This document shows, piece after piece, positions 1 to 8,809 of a stretch of DNA of 63,847 nucleotides. This stretch comes from DASSTJ01 sp035707965. GTDB taxonomy: Bacteria > Actinomycetota > Actinomycetes > Actinomycetales > Angustibacteraceae. Position 1 is the first letter of the stretch. Every line of letters begins with the position of its first letter. A model generated the notes under the pieces. The model searched no databases. It saw nothing but the letters and a program-made list of their open reading frames with translations, and was not told where the DNA came from. Location: the NCBI GenBank assembly GCA_035707965.1, contig DASSTJ010000046.1, forward strand, positions 1 to 63,847, given 5' to 3'. The position numbers and the translations under genes were made by a program.

Positions 1-599
1 CCGCGGGGGCCCCGAGCACTGCCGCTCCGGGACCGACCGCCGATACGGCGCCCACCGTCGTCAAGATCGTCATCGCGGGCGGCTTCGCCGTCGGCAAGAC
101 GACCTTCATCGGGTCCCTGTCCGACATCGAGCCGCTCTCGACCGAGGCGGCCATGACCGAGCACTCGGTCGGCGTCGACGACGCCGGCGGCGTGTCCGAC
201 CGCAAGACCACCACCACCGTCGCCATGGACTTCGGCCGCATCTCGCTGCCGGGCAACCTGTGGCTGTACCTGTTCGGCACCCCCGGCCAGGACCGGTTCC
301 TCTTCATGTGGGACGACCTGGTGCAGGGTGCGATCGGTGCGGTCGTGCTGGTCGACACCGAGCGGCTCGAGCAGTGCTTCCCGGCCGTCGACTACTTCGA
401 GGCGCGCCAGATCCCGTTCGTCGTCGCGGTGAACTGCTTCGACGGCGTGGCGCGGCACCAGCTCGAGGACGTCCGCGAGGCGCTCGCCGTGCCGGCGCAC
501 GTACCGATGCTGTACACCGACGCCCGCACGCGTGCGGCCACGAAGCAGACGCTCATCTCGCTGGTCCAGCTGGCGATGCAGCGCCTGCAGACCGCCTGA
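1..599 (+). CDS. Cvn-type (conservon) GTP-binding protein, 5' truncated
   Basis: The gene is cut by the window edge; the frame is open from base 3 and the first in-window ATG (153) lies downstream of the P-loop, so it is not the start. A P-loop GGFAVGKTT is encoded near bases 78-104, followed by a G3-like LFGTPGQDRF and a G4-like NCFDG in place of NKxD. This pattern fits the small GTPases encoded last in actinobacterial conservons (histidine-kinase-like protein, roadblock protein, DUF742 protein, GTPase), thought to act as membrane-associated signalling complexes. The upstream partners are outside the window. Only the family assignment is firm; the signal it transduces is unknown. Confidence 0.85.
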   Translation, partial: AGAPSTAAPGPTADTAPTVVKIVIAGGFAVGKTTFIGSLSDIEPLSTEAAMTEHSVGVDDAGGVSDRKTTTTVAMDFGRISLPGNLWLYLFGTPGQDRFLFMWDDLVQGAIGAVVLVDTERLEQCFPAVDYFEARQIPFVVAVNCFDGVARHQLEDVREALAVPAHVPMLYTDARTRAATKQTLISLVQLAMQRLQTA

Positions 600-686
600 G
601 CGCACGGCCACCGCAGCACGACCGCAGTACGAGCACGATGGCAGTACCAGCACCACCGCTCGTCGTCCTGATCGGCATCCTGAGCG

Positions 687-726
687 AGAGCCCTCGCACG
701 GACCTCCGGGTCCGGGCGGGGGCTCT
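687..726 (+). terminator. Hairpin terminator after the conservon GTPase gene
   Basis: A nested stem: AGAGCCC (687-693) pairs with GGGCTCT (720-726), and inside it CGGACC (699-704) pairs with GGTCCG (709-714) around a 4-base loop. There is no long T tract, as is usual in GC-rich actinobacteria. It separates the GTPase from cysK. Confidence 0.6.
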
Positions 727-887
727 TCGCACGCCGGGCGACGTCTCAGCAGGCGGACACCTGCGGGTCCGGGGAAGATCGATGGGGTGAGGCGTGGTTG
801 CCGCCCACGACGGCGACCGGTCCGTCCCTCGACCTCGGTCGCTGCCGGCGTCCGGGAGCAGACCCAGCGAAGAAGCAGAGGTGCCCT

Positions 888-1817
888 GTGCGTGTCTACG
901 ACGACGTGACGTCCCTGGTGGGGCGGACCCCGCTGGTGCGGCTGCGCCGCATCACCGACGGTGCCGGTGCGACCGTGCTGGCGAAGCTCGAGTTCTACAA
1001 CCCCGCCAACAGCGTCAAGGACCGGATCGGCGTCTCGATGGTCGAGGCGGCGGAACGGTCCGGCGAGCTCAAGCCGGGGGGCACGATCGTGGAGGCGACG
1101 AGCGGCAACACCGGCATCGCGCTCGCGATGGTCGGCGCGGCCCGTGGCTACAAGGTCGTGCTCACGATGCCCGAGACCATGAGTCGCGAGCGGCGGGCCC
1201 TGCTCCGGGCGTTCGGAGCCGAGCTCGTGCTCACGCCCGGCAGCGGCGGCATGAGCGGGGCCGTCGAGAAGGCGGAAGAGATCGGCCGTGAGCGCGGCGC
1301 CGTGCTGGTGCGGCAGTTCGCCAACCCGGCGAACGTCGAGGTGCACCGCCGCACGACGGCCGAGGAGATCTGGGACGACACCGACGGCACCGTGGACATC
1401 GTGGTCGCCGGCATCGGCACGGGGGGCACGATCACGGGTGTGGGACAGGTGCTCAAGGAGCGCAAGCCCGACGTGCGCATGGTCGCGGTCGAGCCGGCCG
1501 AGTCGGCCATCCTCAACGGCGGTCAGCCCGGACCGCACAAGATCCAGGGCCTCGGCGCCAACTTCGTGCCCGAGATCCTCGACACGAGCATCTACGACGA
1601 GGTCGTGGACGTCGACGCCGAGAGTGCCGTGCAGTGGGCGCGGCGGGCAGCGTCGGAAGAGGGACTCCTGGTGGGGCTCTCGTCCGGCGCGGCGCTCAAG
1701 GCAGCCGTCGAGGTGGCGAAGCGCCCGGAGAACGAGGGCAAGACGATCGTGGTGATCATCCCCAGCTTCGGCGAGCGCTACCTCAGCACCATCCTCTACA
1801 GCGACCTCATGGACTGA
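888..1817 (+). CDS. cysK: Cysteine synthase A (O-acetylserine sulfhydrylase)
   Basis: Cytosolic PLP enzyme making cysteine from O-acetylserine and sulfide. With the GTG at 888 the product is 309 residues, matching CysK; an AGAGG ribosome-binding site lies just upstream, and the longer upstream ATG (798) would add 30 residues not typical of the family. The PLP lysine is in NPANSVKDRIG (about residue 44), the substrate loop is TSGNTG, and the phosphate loop is GTGGTITG. cysE follows after 4 bases, so the last two steps of cysteine synthesis are co-transcribed and the two products can form the cysteine synthase complex. Confidence 0.93.
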   Translation: MRVYDDVTSLVGRTPLVRLRRITDGAGATVLAKLEFYNPANSVKDRIGVSMVEAAERSGELKPGGTIVEATSGNTGIALAMVGAARGYKVVLTMPETMSRERRALLRAFGAELVLTPGSGGMSGAVEKAEEIGRERGAVLVRQFANPANVEVHRRTTAEEIWDDTDGTVDIVVAGIGTGGTITGVGQVLKERKPDVRMVAVEPAESAILNGGQPGPHKIQGLGANFVPEILDTSIYDEVVDVDAESAVQWARRAASEEGLLVGLSSGAALKAAVEVAKRPENEGKTIVVIIPSFGERYLSTILYSDLMD

Positions 1818-1821
1818 CGGC

Positions 1822-2418
1822 GTGCCGGCTGGTCAGGGTGCGCCCGGCTGGCGTGCGCGCATCGCGGAGGACCTCGAGGCCGCGGCCCGGCGGGACCCTG
1901 CGGCGCGCAGCCGCCTCGAGCTGCTGCTCTGCTACCCGGGGCTGCACGCCGTGTGGGTGCACCGGTGGGCGCACCGGCTCTGGCAGCAGCCGGGCGGGCG
2001 CCTGCCGGCGAGGCTGCTCTCGCAGCTGAACCGCTGGGTGACGGGCGTCGAGATCCACCCCGGGGCGGTCATCGGCCGGCGCCTCTTCATCGACCACGCC
2101 ATGGGGGTGGTCATCGGCGAGACCGCCGAGATCGGGGACGACGTCATGCTGTACCACGGCGTGACGCTGGGCGGTCGCAGCCTGCAACGGGTCAAGCGCC
2201 ACCCGACCCTGTGCGACGGCGTCACGGTGGGGGCCGGAGCGACCGTGCTCGGCCCGGTCACGGTGGGGGAGTGCGCGCAGGTCGGCGCGAACGCGGTGGT
2301 CGTCAAGGACGTCCCGGCGCACGCGGTGGTCGTCGGCGTCCCCGGCCGCGTCCGTCGTCCGGCTGCGGCTACCGCCGACACCTACGACGTCTGGGCCGAC
2401 CCGGCCCTGTTCATCTGA
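1822..2418 (+). CDS. cysE: Serine O-acetyltransferase
   Basis: Acetylates L-serine from acetyl-CoA to give O-acetylserine, the CysK substrate. The 198-residue protein is the short (EpsC-like) form. It has an N-terminal helical part, then left-handed beta-helix hexapeptide repeats starting at HPGAVIG; the conserved DHAMGVVIGETA segment carries the active-site histidine, and HGVTLGG follows. The GTG start is 4 bases after the cysK stop, indicating an operon. Its last 8 bases overlap the 3' end of the convergent GGDEF-EAL gene. Confidence 0.92.
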   Translation: MPAGQGAPGWRARIAEDLEAAARRDPAARSRLELLLCYPGLHAVWVHRWAHRLWQQPGGRLPARLLSQLNRWVTGVEIHPGAVIGRRLFIDHAMGVVIGETAEIGDDVMLYHGVTLGGRSLQRVKRHPTLCDGVTVGAGATVLGPVTVGECAQVGANAVVVKDVPAHAVVVGVPGRVRRPAAATADTYDVWADPALFI

Positions 2419-4363
2419 CGCGCTCTCCCCAGCCCTCCCGGAGCGCGGCCGTGAGCGCGCCGCCGCTCCGGGGGGCGCAGAGGTAGTTCCCCTGCAGGTG
2501 GGTGGCGCCCAGCTCGAGCAGGGCCTGCCGTTGCTCGCCGGTCTCGACCCCCTCGATGACCACCGTGCGGCGAAGGTTGTGCCCGAGCAGCAGCACGGTG
2601 GTCACGACAGCCCGGGCCTCCGCGTGGGCCAGCAGGTCGTGAGTGAAGGCCTGGTCCACCTTCAGCGTGCGGGCGGGGATCTCGACCAGCCGGCTCAGCG
2701 ACGAGTACCCGGTACCGAAGTCGTCGATCGCCAGCTCCGCACCCAGGTCGCGCAGCTCGTCGAGGTTCCGTGCGGTCGCCTGCGGCTTGGAGAACAGGCC
2801 GTTCTCCGTGATCTCGATCGTGAGCCGTTGGGGTGCGATGCCCTGGTCAGCGAGGATGCGACCCACGGCGTCCGCCAGCCCCGGCCAGGTGAGCTCTGGC
2901 GGAGAGACGTTGAAGAAGAGCCGCGGTGGTGCCTGTGCGCCGAAGAGGTCGTCCCACGTGGCGAGCTGCCGGCAGGCGGCGGTGAGGAGGTGACGACCGA
3001 TGTCGGTGATGAACCCGCTGCGGATCGCCGTGTCGACGAACGCGGAGGCGGTGAGCAGGCCGCGGCTGGGGTGGCGCCAGCGAGCGAGCGCCTCGACCGC
3101 GTAGATCGTCCCGGTGGCGCCGTCGCGCTCGAACGCGAAGCTCTCGTCCACGATCGGCTGGTAGTGCACCTCGAGCTGGTCCGTCGGCAGTGCCTGTCGT
3201 AGCTGGCTCAGCAGCAGCTCGCGCCGCTCGTGCCGCGTCCGGTCTGCTGCGTAGACGTCCGGGTCGAACACCGCGTAGCGGCCGGGGCCGATGTGCTTGG
3301 CGCGGTACATCGCCGAGTCGGCATGGGAGATGAGCGCCTCCGGCGTGGCCTGCGGGTCGTCCGTGACGGCGACACCGATGCTCACCGACGGCTGGACGTC
3401 GCGCCCGTCGATGCGCACCGGCTCGAGGAGCTCCTCGAGGATGCGCGTGGCGACCGCGACGGCCTCGTCCCGGTGGCCCAGGCGTTCCAGCAGGACGACG
3501 AACTCGTCTCCGCCGAAGCGCGCCAGCAGGTCACCCTCGCGCAGCGCGGCCCGGAAGCGGTCGGCGCAGGTGCGCAGCAGCGCGTCGCCCGCGAGGTGGC
3601 CCACGGTGTCGTTGACGTACTTCAGTCCGTCGAGGTCGATGAAGAGCACGGCGATCGACTCGGGGTGACGGGTCATGCGGCTCAGCACGTGCTGCAGCTG
3701 CTCGAGCAGCACCCACCGCACGATCAGGCCGGTGAGCGGGTCATGCATGGCCTGGCGGGCCAGCTCGCGCTGCGCGAGGCTGGCCTTCGCCCGATCGTGG
3801 TCGACCGCGAGATGGGTCGAGGCCAGTCGGGCCAGCGTGGCCAGCGCCGCCATCTCCGCTTCGCTGAAACGACCCGTCGCTGAGCGGTACACGTCCATCA
3901 CGCCGAAGGTCTCGCCCCTCGACGTCAACGGCATGGTCGCGACCGCGTGCAGGTCGAGCAGCGCAGCCGCCCCCTGGTACCCCGGCCAGCTGCCCTCGAC
4001 GACGACGTCCCCGAGGTTGAGCGGCTGACCGCTGACGTAGGTGGCGTGGCACGGACCCTCCTGCAGCTCTTCCTGCAGGCGCTCCAGCTCCTCCACCGGG
4101 CCGGAGGACGCGAGCGCGACCTGCAGGGTGCCGCCGGTGCCGCCGGGCACCAGGACGCCGGCACCGTCCACCTGCAGCACCCTCGTCGTCGCGAGCAGCA
4201 GGTGGCGCAGGATCTCCAGGCTGCCCACGTCGTCCGCGACCGTGGACGCGATGTCGTCGACCGCCGCGAGCAGCACGGCGGTGTCGACCGTCCGGTCGGG
4301 GTCTGAAGCGAACGGGTCATGCACGACTCGTACCTCGCCGTCATCGGCCTGGGCGCAACCCAC
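2411..4363 (-). CDS. GAF-GGDEF-EAL cyclic-di-GMP enzyme
   Basis: A 650-residue soluble protein. An N-terminal GAF domain (about 45-185) of the kind found with ANTAR regulators is followed by a GGDEF domain (about 205-360) with an intact GGDEF at 284-288 and an RxxD inhibitory site (REGD, 275-278). An EAL domain (about 385-640) has EAL at 424-426, the IEITEN strand and DDFGTGYSSL. Both catalytic halves therefore look intact, so it could make or degrade c-di-GMP depending on the GAF input. The segment usually AEGVET reads IEGVET here. The start is uncertain; a GTG about 14 codons downstream is also possible. Single-gene unit, convergent with cysE. Confidence 0.9.
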   Translation of the reverse strand: MGCAQADDGEVRVVHDPFASDPDRTVDTAVLLAAVDDIASTVADDVGSLEILRHLLLATTRVLQVDGAGVLVPGGTGGTLQVALASSGPVEELERLQEELQEGPCHATYVSGQPLNLGDVVVEGSWPGYQGAAALLDLHAVATMPLTSRGETFGVMDVYRSATGRFSEAEMAALATLARLASTHLAVDHDRAKASLAQRELARQAMHDPLTGLIVRWVLLEQLQHVLSRMTRHPESIAVLFIDLDGLKYVNDTVGHLAGDALLRTCADRFRAALREGDLLARFGGDEFVVLLERLGHRDEAVAVATRILEELLEPVRIDGRDVQPSVSIGVAVTDDPQATPEALISHADSAMYRAKHIGPGRYAVFDPDVYAADRTRHERRELLLSQLRQALPTDQLEVHYQPIVDESFAFERDGATGTIYAVEALARWRHPSRGLLTASAFVDTAIRSGFITDIGRHLLTAACRQLATWDDLFGAQAPPRLFFNVSPPELTWPGLADAVGRILADQGIAPQRLTIEITENGLFSKPQATARNLDELRDLGAELAIDDFGTGYSSLSRLVEIPARTLKVDQAFTHDLLAHAEARAVVTTVLLLGHNLRRTVVIEGVETGEQRQALLELGATHLQGNYLCAPRSGGALTAALREGWGERVR

Positions 4364-4449
4364 GGCTTCTCCACGGACGCCCCTGGGTCATACCCCGCGC
4401 AGTCGTCGGCACACGGCGCAGGTCGCCCCGCCGACGAGAGCGGCAGACC

Positions 4450-5439
4450 CTAGTAGACGAGCCCGATCTGCCGCCGCACCTCGTCCATCGTGCGCATGAT
4501 GCTCAGCGACTCGTCGAGCGGCATGACGGGGCTCTCGGTCTCGCCGGCCCGCAGGCAGCGCACCACCTCGGACGCCTGGTGTCGCAGGCCGTGCCCGACA
4601 TGCGGCTCGTCGAAGCGCTCGAGCACCACGCCGTCGCGCGAGATCACGGTGAAGGACGACGGCTGGTACCAGACCGTGTCGACCTCGAGCCGTGCCTCGG
4701 TGCCGACGATCGTCGCGCGAGTAGGGCTTCGGGCCAGCAGGGTCGTCGTGAGCACCGCCTGAGCGCCGCCCACGTGATCGAGGATCATCGACGTCTGGGC
4801 GTCGACGCCGGTGAAGGCCTTCGAGCTGCGTGCGGTCACGACGTCGGGCGTGCCCAGCACCATGCTGGCGAACGACAGCGGGTAGATGCCGAGGTCCAGC
4901 AGCGCACCGCCTCCCAGCGAGGGCGCGAAGAGCCGGTGCTCGGCGTCGGACGCGAACCACTGGCCGTGGTCGGCGGTGACGGTGACGACCTCACCGAGCG
5001 TCCCCGCGGCGAGCACCTCGCGGATGCGGGCCATGTGCGGGTGGAACCGCGTCCACATGGCTTCCATGAGGAAGACGCCCGCCTGGCGCGCCGCGTCCAC
5101 CAGGTCGCTCGCCTCGGCGGCGTCCATCGTGAACGGCTTCTCGACGAGCACCGCCTTGCCCGCCTGGATCGCGAGCATCGCCGCGTCGTGGTGGCCCGGG
5201 TGCGGGGTCGCCACGTAGACGACATCGACCTCCGGGTCGGTCACGAGCTCCGCGTACGACGCGTGCCGACGTCCGACCGCGTGCCGCTCACCGAAGGCGA
5301 CCGCCGAGGCCTGCGACCGCGAGCCGACGGCCGAGACCACCACGTCGTCAAGAAGTCGGAGGTCGTCGGTGAACGCGGAGGCGATGTAACCGGTGCCGAC
5401 GACACCGAAGCGGATGGGGCGGCCGGTCAGCTCGGGCAT
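4450..5439 (-). CDS. Gfo/Idh/MocA-family NAD(P)-dependent oxidoreductase
   Basis: A 329-residue enzyme with an N-terminal Rossmann fold (GVVGTGYIA at about residues 12-20) and the family's catalytic EKP motif (VLVEKPF), followed by the C-terminal alpha/beta substrate domain. Members oxidise or reduce sugars, inositols or dihydrodiols, or act on biliverdin. The sequence does not reveal the substrate, and no sugar transport or catabolic neighbours are present. Length and domain layout are normal. It appears monocistronic, lying between the GGDEF-EAL gene and a helicase gene on the same strand. Confidence 0.88.
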   Translation of the reverse strand: MPELTGRPIRFGVVGTGYIASAFTDDLRLLDDVVVSAVGSRSQASAVAFGERHAVGRRHASYAELVTDPEVDVVYVATPHPGHHDAAMLAIQAGKAVLVEKPFTMDAAEASDLVDAARQAGVFLMEAMWTRFHPHMARIREVLAAGTLGEVVTVTADHGQWFASDAEHRLFAPSLGGGALLDLGIYPLSFASMVLGTPDVVTARSSKAFTGVDAQTSMILDHVGGAQAVLTTTLLARSPTRATIVGTEARLEVDTVWYQPSSFTVISRDGVVLERFDEPHVGHGLRHQASEVVRCLRAGETESPVMPLDESLSIMRTMDEVRRQIGLVY

Positions 5440-5473
5440 GCCCGCAGCCTAGGGGCGCGCCGTGCGGCGGGAC

Positions 5474-6919
5474 TCAGACGGGACGTCGGCGAGAGCGTGA
5501 GCGCTGCCCCGCCCCGCTGCCCCGCGGGTTCGACTGGTGGTACCCGGTCGCCGCGGGCGCCGAGGCGCCGGGTCGTGACGAGCCGCCGCGACGGCGCCGC
5601 GAGCGCGGCTGGCCGGTGGCCGGGGCGGACGACGCGTGGCCGGCCTTCCGGGGTGCTGCCTGCTGCCGCACCGGCTCGGGCGCCGGCTCGACGCGCGGTG
5701 CCGGCGGGCCGACGAGCTCGCGCAGCACCGCGTCGCCGGGTGCCACGGCGGTCTGCCGGGGCGAGATGCCGGCCTGGCGCGTGAGGGTGCGCACGTCGCC
5801 GTGCTGGTCGGGCGTCATGAGGGTGACCACGACTCCCTGCGCGCCGGCGCGGGCCGTGCGTCCGGACCGGTGCGTGTACGCCTTGTGCTCGGCCGGCGGG
5901 TCGACGTGGACGACGAGGTTCACGTCGTCCACATGGATGCCACGCGCGGCGATGTCAGTGGCGACCAGCACGCGCACGCTGCCGTCGGAGAACGCTGCCA
6001 GGTTCCGCTCGCGTGCGTTCTGCGACAGGTTGCCGTGGAGGTCAACGGCCGGGATGCCGGCGGCGGTGAGCTGTCGCGCCAGCTTCTTGGCGGTGTGCTT
6101 GGTGCGCAGGAACAGCAGGCTGCGGTTCTGGCCGCCCGCGAGCTCGCGGACGACGGCGGGCTTGTCGTCCTTGGCGACCGCGAAGACGTGGTGGGTCATG
6201 GCAGCGCTCGCCGCCTTGGGGGTCGCCACCGAGTGCGTCACGGGGTCGTGCAGGTACCGCTTGACGATGACGTCGATGCCGTTGTCCAGCGTGGCCGAGA
6301 AGAGCAGCCGCTGCGTGCCGCGGGGCGTGCGGTCGAGGAGGCGCTTCACGCCGGGCAGGAAGCCGAGGTCGGCCATGTGGTCCGCCTCGTCCAGCACCGT
6401 CACCTCGATCGCGTCGAGGTGCACGTGCCCCTGACCGATGAGGTCTTCGAGGCGGCCGGGGCACGCGACGAGGACGTCGACGCCGGCCCGCAGCGCGGTC
6501 ACCTGGGGGTTCTGGCCGACGCCGCCGAACACGGTGGTGACCGTCAGACCCATGGCGCTGGCCAGGGGGGTGAGCGTCCCCGCGACCTGGCTGGCGAGCT
6601 CGCGGGTGGGCAGCAGCACCAGTGCTCGTGGGCGACCGGGGCGTCGCGGGCGGCCGCTCGCCGCGAGAGCCGCGACCGTCGGCAGCGCGAACGCGACCGT
6701 CTTGCCGCTGCCCGTGCGGCCGCGGCCGAGCACGTCGCGGCCGGCGAGCGAGTCGGGCAGCGTGGCCGCCTGGATGGGGAACGCGGTGGTGATGCCGCTC
6801 GCGGCCAGGGACTCGACCAGGGGGCGCGGGACGCCGAGCTGCGCGAAGCCCGGCGCGGACGTCGGGACGTCGGCCGCGGGCAGGGGTGCGGACGTGCGGG
6901 CAGAACGGGATGACGACAC
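5474..6919 (-). CDS. DEAD-box ATP-dependent RNA helicase
   Basis: Unwinds RNA duplexes, probably in ribosome assembly or cold adaptation. Helicase motifs appear in order: Q motif (FPIQAATLP), motif I (GRTGSGKT), motif II (VLDEADHMADLGF), motif III (SAT), motif V (ATDIAARGIHVDD) and motif VI (HRSGRTARAG). The C-terminal tail of about 95 residues is rich in Arg, Pro and Ser, as in RNA-binding RhlE/DeaD-type tails. I chose the GTG at 6919 (product MSSSRSARTS...); the open frame extends 25 codons further upstream, but that extension is not conserved-looking. The roughly 190-base leader upstream may carry regulation, as is common for this family. Confidence 0.9.
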   Translation of the reverse strand: MSSSRSARTSAPLPAADVPTSAPGFAQLGVPRPLVESLAASGITTAFPIQAATLPDSLAGRDVLGRGRTGSGKTVAFALPTVAALAASGRPRRPGRPRALVLLPTRELASQVAGTLTPLASAMGLTVTTVFGGVGQNPQVTALRAGVDVLVACPGRLEDLIGQGHVHLDAIEVTVLDEADHMADLGFLPGVKRLLDRTPRGTQRLLFSATLDNGIDVIVKRYLHDPVTHSVATPKAASAAMTHHVFAVAKDDKPAVVRELAGGQNRSLLFLRTKHTAKKLARQLTAAGIPAVDLHGNLSQNARERNLAAFSDGSVRVLVATDIAARGIHVDDVNLVVHVDPPAEHKAYTHRSGRTARAGAQGVVVTLMTPDQHGDVRTLTRQAGISPRQTAVAPGDAVLRELVGPPAPRVEPAPEPVRQQAAPRKAGHASSAPATGQPRSRRRRGGSSRPGASAPAATGYHQSNPRGSGAGQRSRSRRRPV

Positions 6920-7106
6920 GAAGGGGTACAGCCTCTCGGGAGGGTTACTGGTGGTGGCCGCTCTGCGTGGCAACCCCGCGCTCCCGCGGCACAACCCTCG
7001 CGCTCGGGCTCCGACCCGGCGCTCGCACTCGACCGCGGCTCGCTGCTGCTCCGCGAAGGAGCGCGCGAACCGCAGTCACTATTGTGCCCTATCCGCCGGT
7101 CGCCAC

Positions 7107-8684
7107 CTACTCCACCCCGTCGGGCAACGCCACCGCGACGGGCAACGGCCAGGCGTCAGAGTCGCCGTGCGACAGGATGTGCGCCAGGACGACCCCCGGC
7201 CGGTCCTGCTCCGGCGGCAGCGCCGTGACCCAGACCGTCGCGGTCACCGGGTGGCCGTTCGCGTGCAGGTAGCGCTTGGTCACGCGCTGCCGCGTCTGCT
7301 CCTGCGCCTCGAGGAGGTCCAGGTTCTTCGCGTCACGGTCCCGGTCGTCAGGGTGCGTGATGTCGGCGACCAGGACGTCGTGCAGGTCGTCCCCGGACCG
7401 GCCGAGCATGCTCGCGAACGTGTCGTTCGCGCGCACGATGCGCCCGTCGAACGTCGACATGGCCATGCCGATCGGCGCTCCGTCGAACGCCCAGCGCAGC
7501 TGCGCCTCGAGGCCGGCGCGCTGGTGCTCGGCCTCCATCTCGGCCGTCACGTCCTTGCTGGTGGACACGGCCTCGCGCAACGACCCGTCGGGATGGGTGA
7601 GCACCTGCACCCGCGTCGTGAACCAGCGCCAGGAGCCGTCCCGGTGCTGCACGCGGTAGGGCGGCAGGCTGCGGGTGCGCAGTCGGCCGGGGTCGTCCAG
7701 GGCAGGGAGGGGGTCCGGGAGTGCCGCCGGGAGGTACGACGGTCCCTTCGTGCCGATGAGCTCCGTGGGCCGGTAGCCGAGCAGGTGCAGGCAGCCCAGC
7801 GACGCGTAGGTGATGACGCGGTTCGCGTCGGTGACGACGACCAGCTCGTCGGTGCCGCCGAGCTGGATCGGCGCGGGGGCGGCTGGGTCGTAGGGCGAGC
7901 GCACCTGCACGACGTCGTGAGGGGCCGTGCCGGACGACGGGTCGTACGGCCGCGCCATGAGGTAGCCCTGGGCGAGGTCGCAGCCCATCGAGACGAGCTG
8001 CTGCGCCTGCTCGGGCAGCTCGATGCCCTCGGCGCAGACCCGCAGGCCCAGGCTGTGGGCGGCCTCGATCACGATCCTGCTCACGACCGCGTCATGGGCC
8101 CGCTCGTGCACGCGCGCGACGAACGTGCGCTCGATCTTCACCACGTCGAAGGGCAGCCGGCTGAGCAGCGTCAGCGGTGACTGCCCGACCCCGAAGTCGT
8201 CGAGCGCCAGGTGCACGCCCATGGTGCGCAGCTCGCCGAGCTGGGCCGCCGTGCCCTCGACGTCGCCCAGCGCCGCGGTCTCGGTCAGCTCGAGCACCAG
8301 CCGGTGGGGCGGCAGGCCGCTGTCGGTGAGGGCACGCGCGACCTCGCGGGTGAAGCCGGGCTCGGCCAGCTGGAGGGCCGACACGTTGACGGAGACGAAG
8401 CGTCCCTCGGGGAGGTGCTGCCACGTCGCCGCCACGGCGCACGCCTCGTTCAGGACGTGGCGACCGAGCTCGACGATGTGGCCGCGCTCCTCGGCGACCC
8501 GGATGAACCGGTCCGGCGGGACGGTGCCGAGCACCGGGTCGGTCCACCGCGCGAGTGCCTCGCAGCCGACGACTCGCATGGACGGCAGCGAGACGACCGG
8601 CTGCATGTGCACGCGGATGGCCCCGGACCGTACGGCGTCGGCCAGCCGAGCGGCGAGCTCCTGCGTGGACGCGCCGTGGCTCAT
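7107..8684 (-). CDS. EAL domain protein with two C-terminal PAS domains
   Basis: A 525-residue probable c-di-GMP phosphodiesterase. The EAL domain comes first (about 10-255): EAL at 42-44, VNVSALQL, LELTETA, the metal-binding DD in DDFGVGQS, VKIER and AEGIE are present, so catalysis is plausible, though loop 6 (usually DFGTGYSS) is altered. Two PAS/PAC sensor domains follow (about 270-390 and 395-510), the second containing the typical THPDDR. No GGDEF domain or membrane segment is seen. The order EAL then PAS reverses the usual sensor-then-output layout. It stands alone on the minus strand. Confidence 0.87.
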   Translation of the reverse strand: MSHGASTQELAARLADAVRSGAIRVHMQPVVSLPSMRVVGCEALARWTDPVLGTVPPDRFIRVAEERGHIVELGRHVLNEACAVAATWQHLPEGRFVSVNVSALQLAEPGFTREVARALTDSGLPPHRLVLELTETAALGDVEGTAAQLGELRTMGVHLALDDFGVGQSPLTLLSRLPFDVVKIERTFVARVHERAHDAVVSRIVIEAAHSLGLRVCAEGIELPEQAQQLVSMGCDLAQGYLMARPYDPSSGTAPHDVVQVRSPYDPAAPAPIQLGGTDELVVVTDANRVITYASLGCLHLLGYRPTELIGTKGPSYLPAALPDPLPALDDPGRLRTRSLPPYRVQHRDGSWRWFTTRVQVLTHPDGSLREAVSTSKDVTAEMEAEHQRAGLEAQLRWAFDGAPIGMAMSTFDGRIVRANDTFASMLGRSGDDLHDVLVADITHPDDRDRDAKNLDLLEAQEQTRQRVTKRYLHANGHPVTATVWVTALPPEQDRPGVVLAHILSHGDSDAWPLPVAVALPDGVE

Positions 8685-8809
8685 CGCGCAGACCGCCTTC
8701 CCTCCTCAGGACGCCGCTCTCCCGGAGCGCACTCGGCCCACCCTACGGAGGGCTGATTGCTCCGGTCGAGCCCGGTGGGTCCCGAGGGGGGGCCGACACG
8801 CGGCCTCGG

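Noticed and set aside
699..714. CGGACC-TCCG-GGTCCG considered as another DosR-like box
   Set aside because: It lies inside a larger hairpin directly after a stop codon and reads better as part of a terminator.
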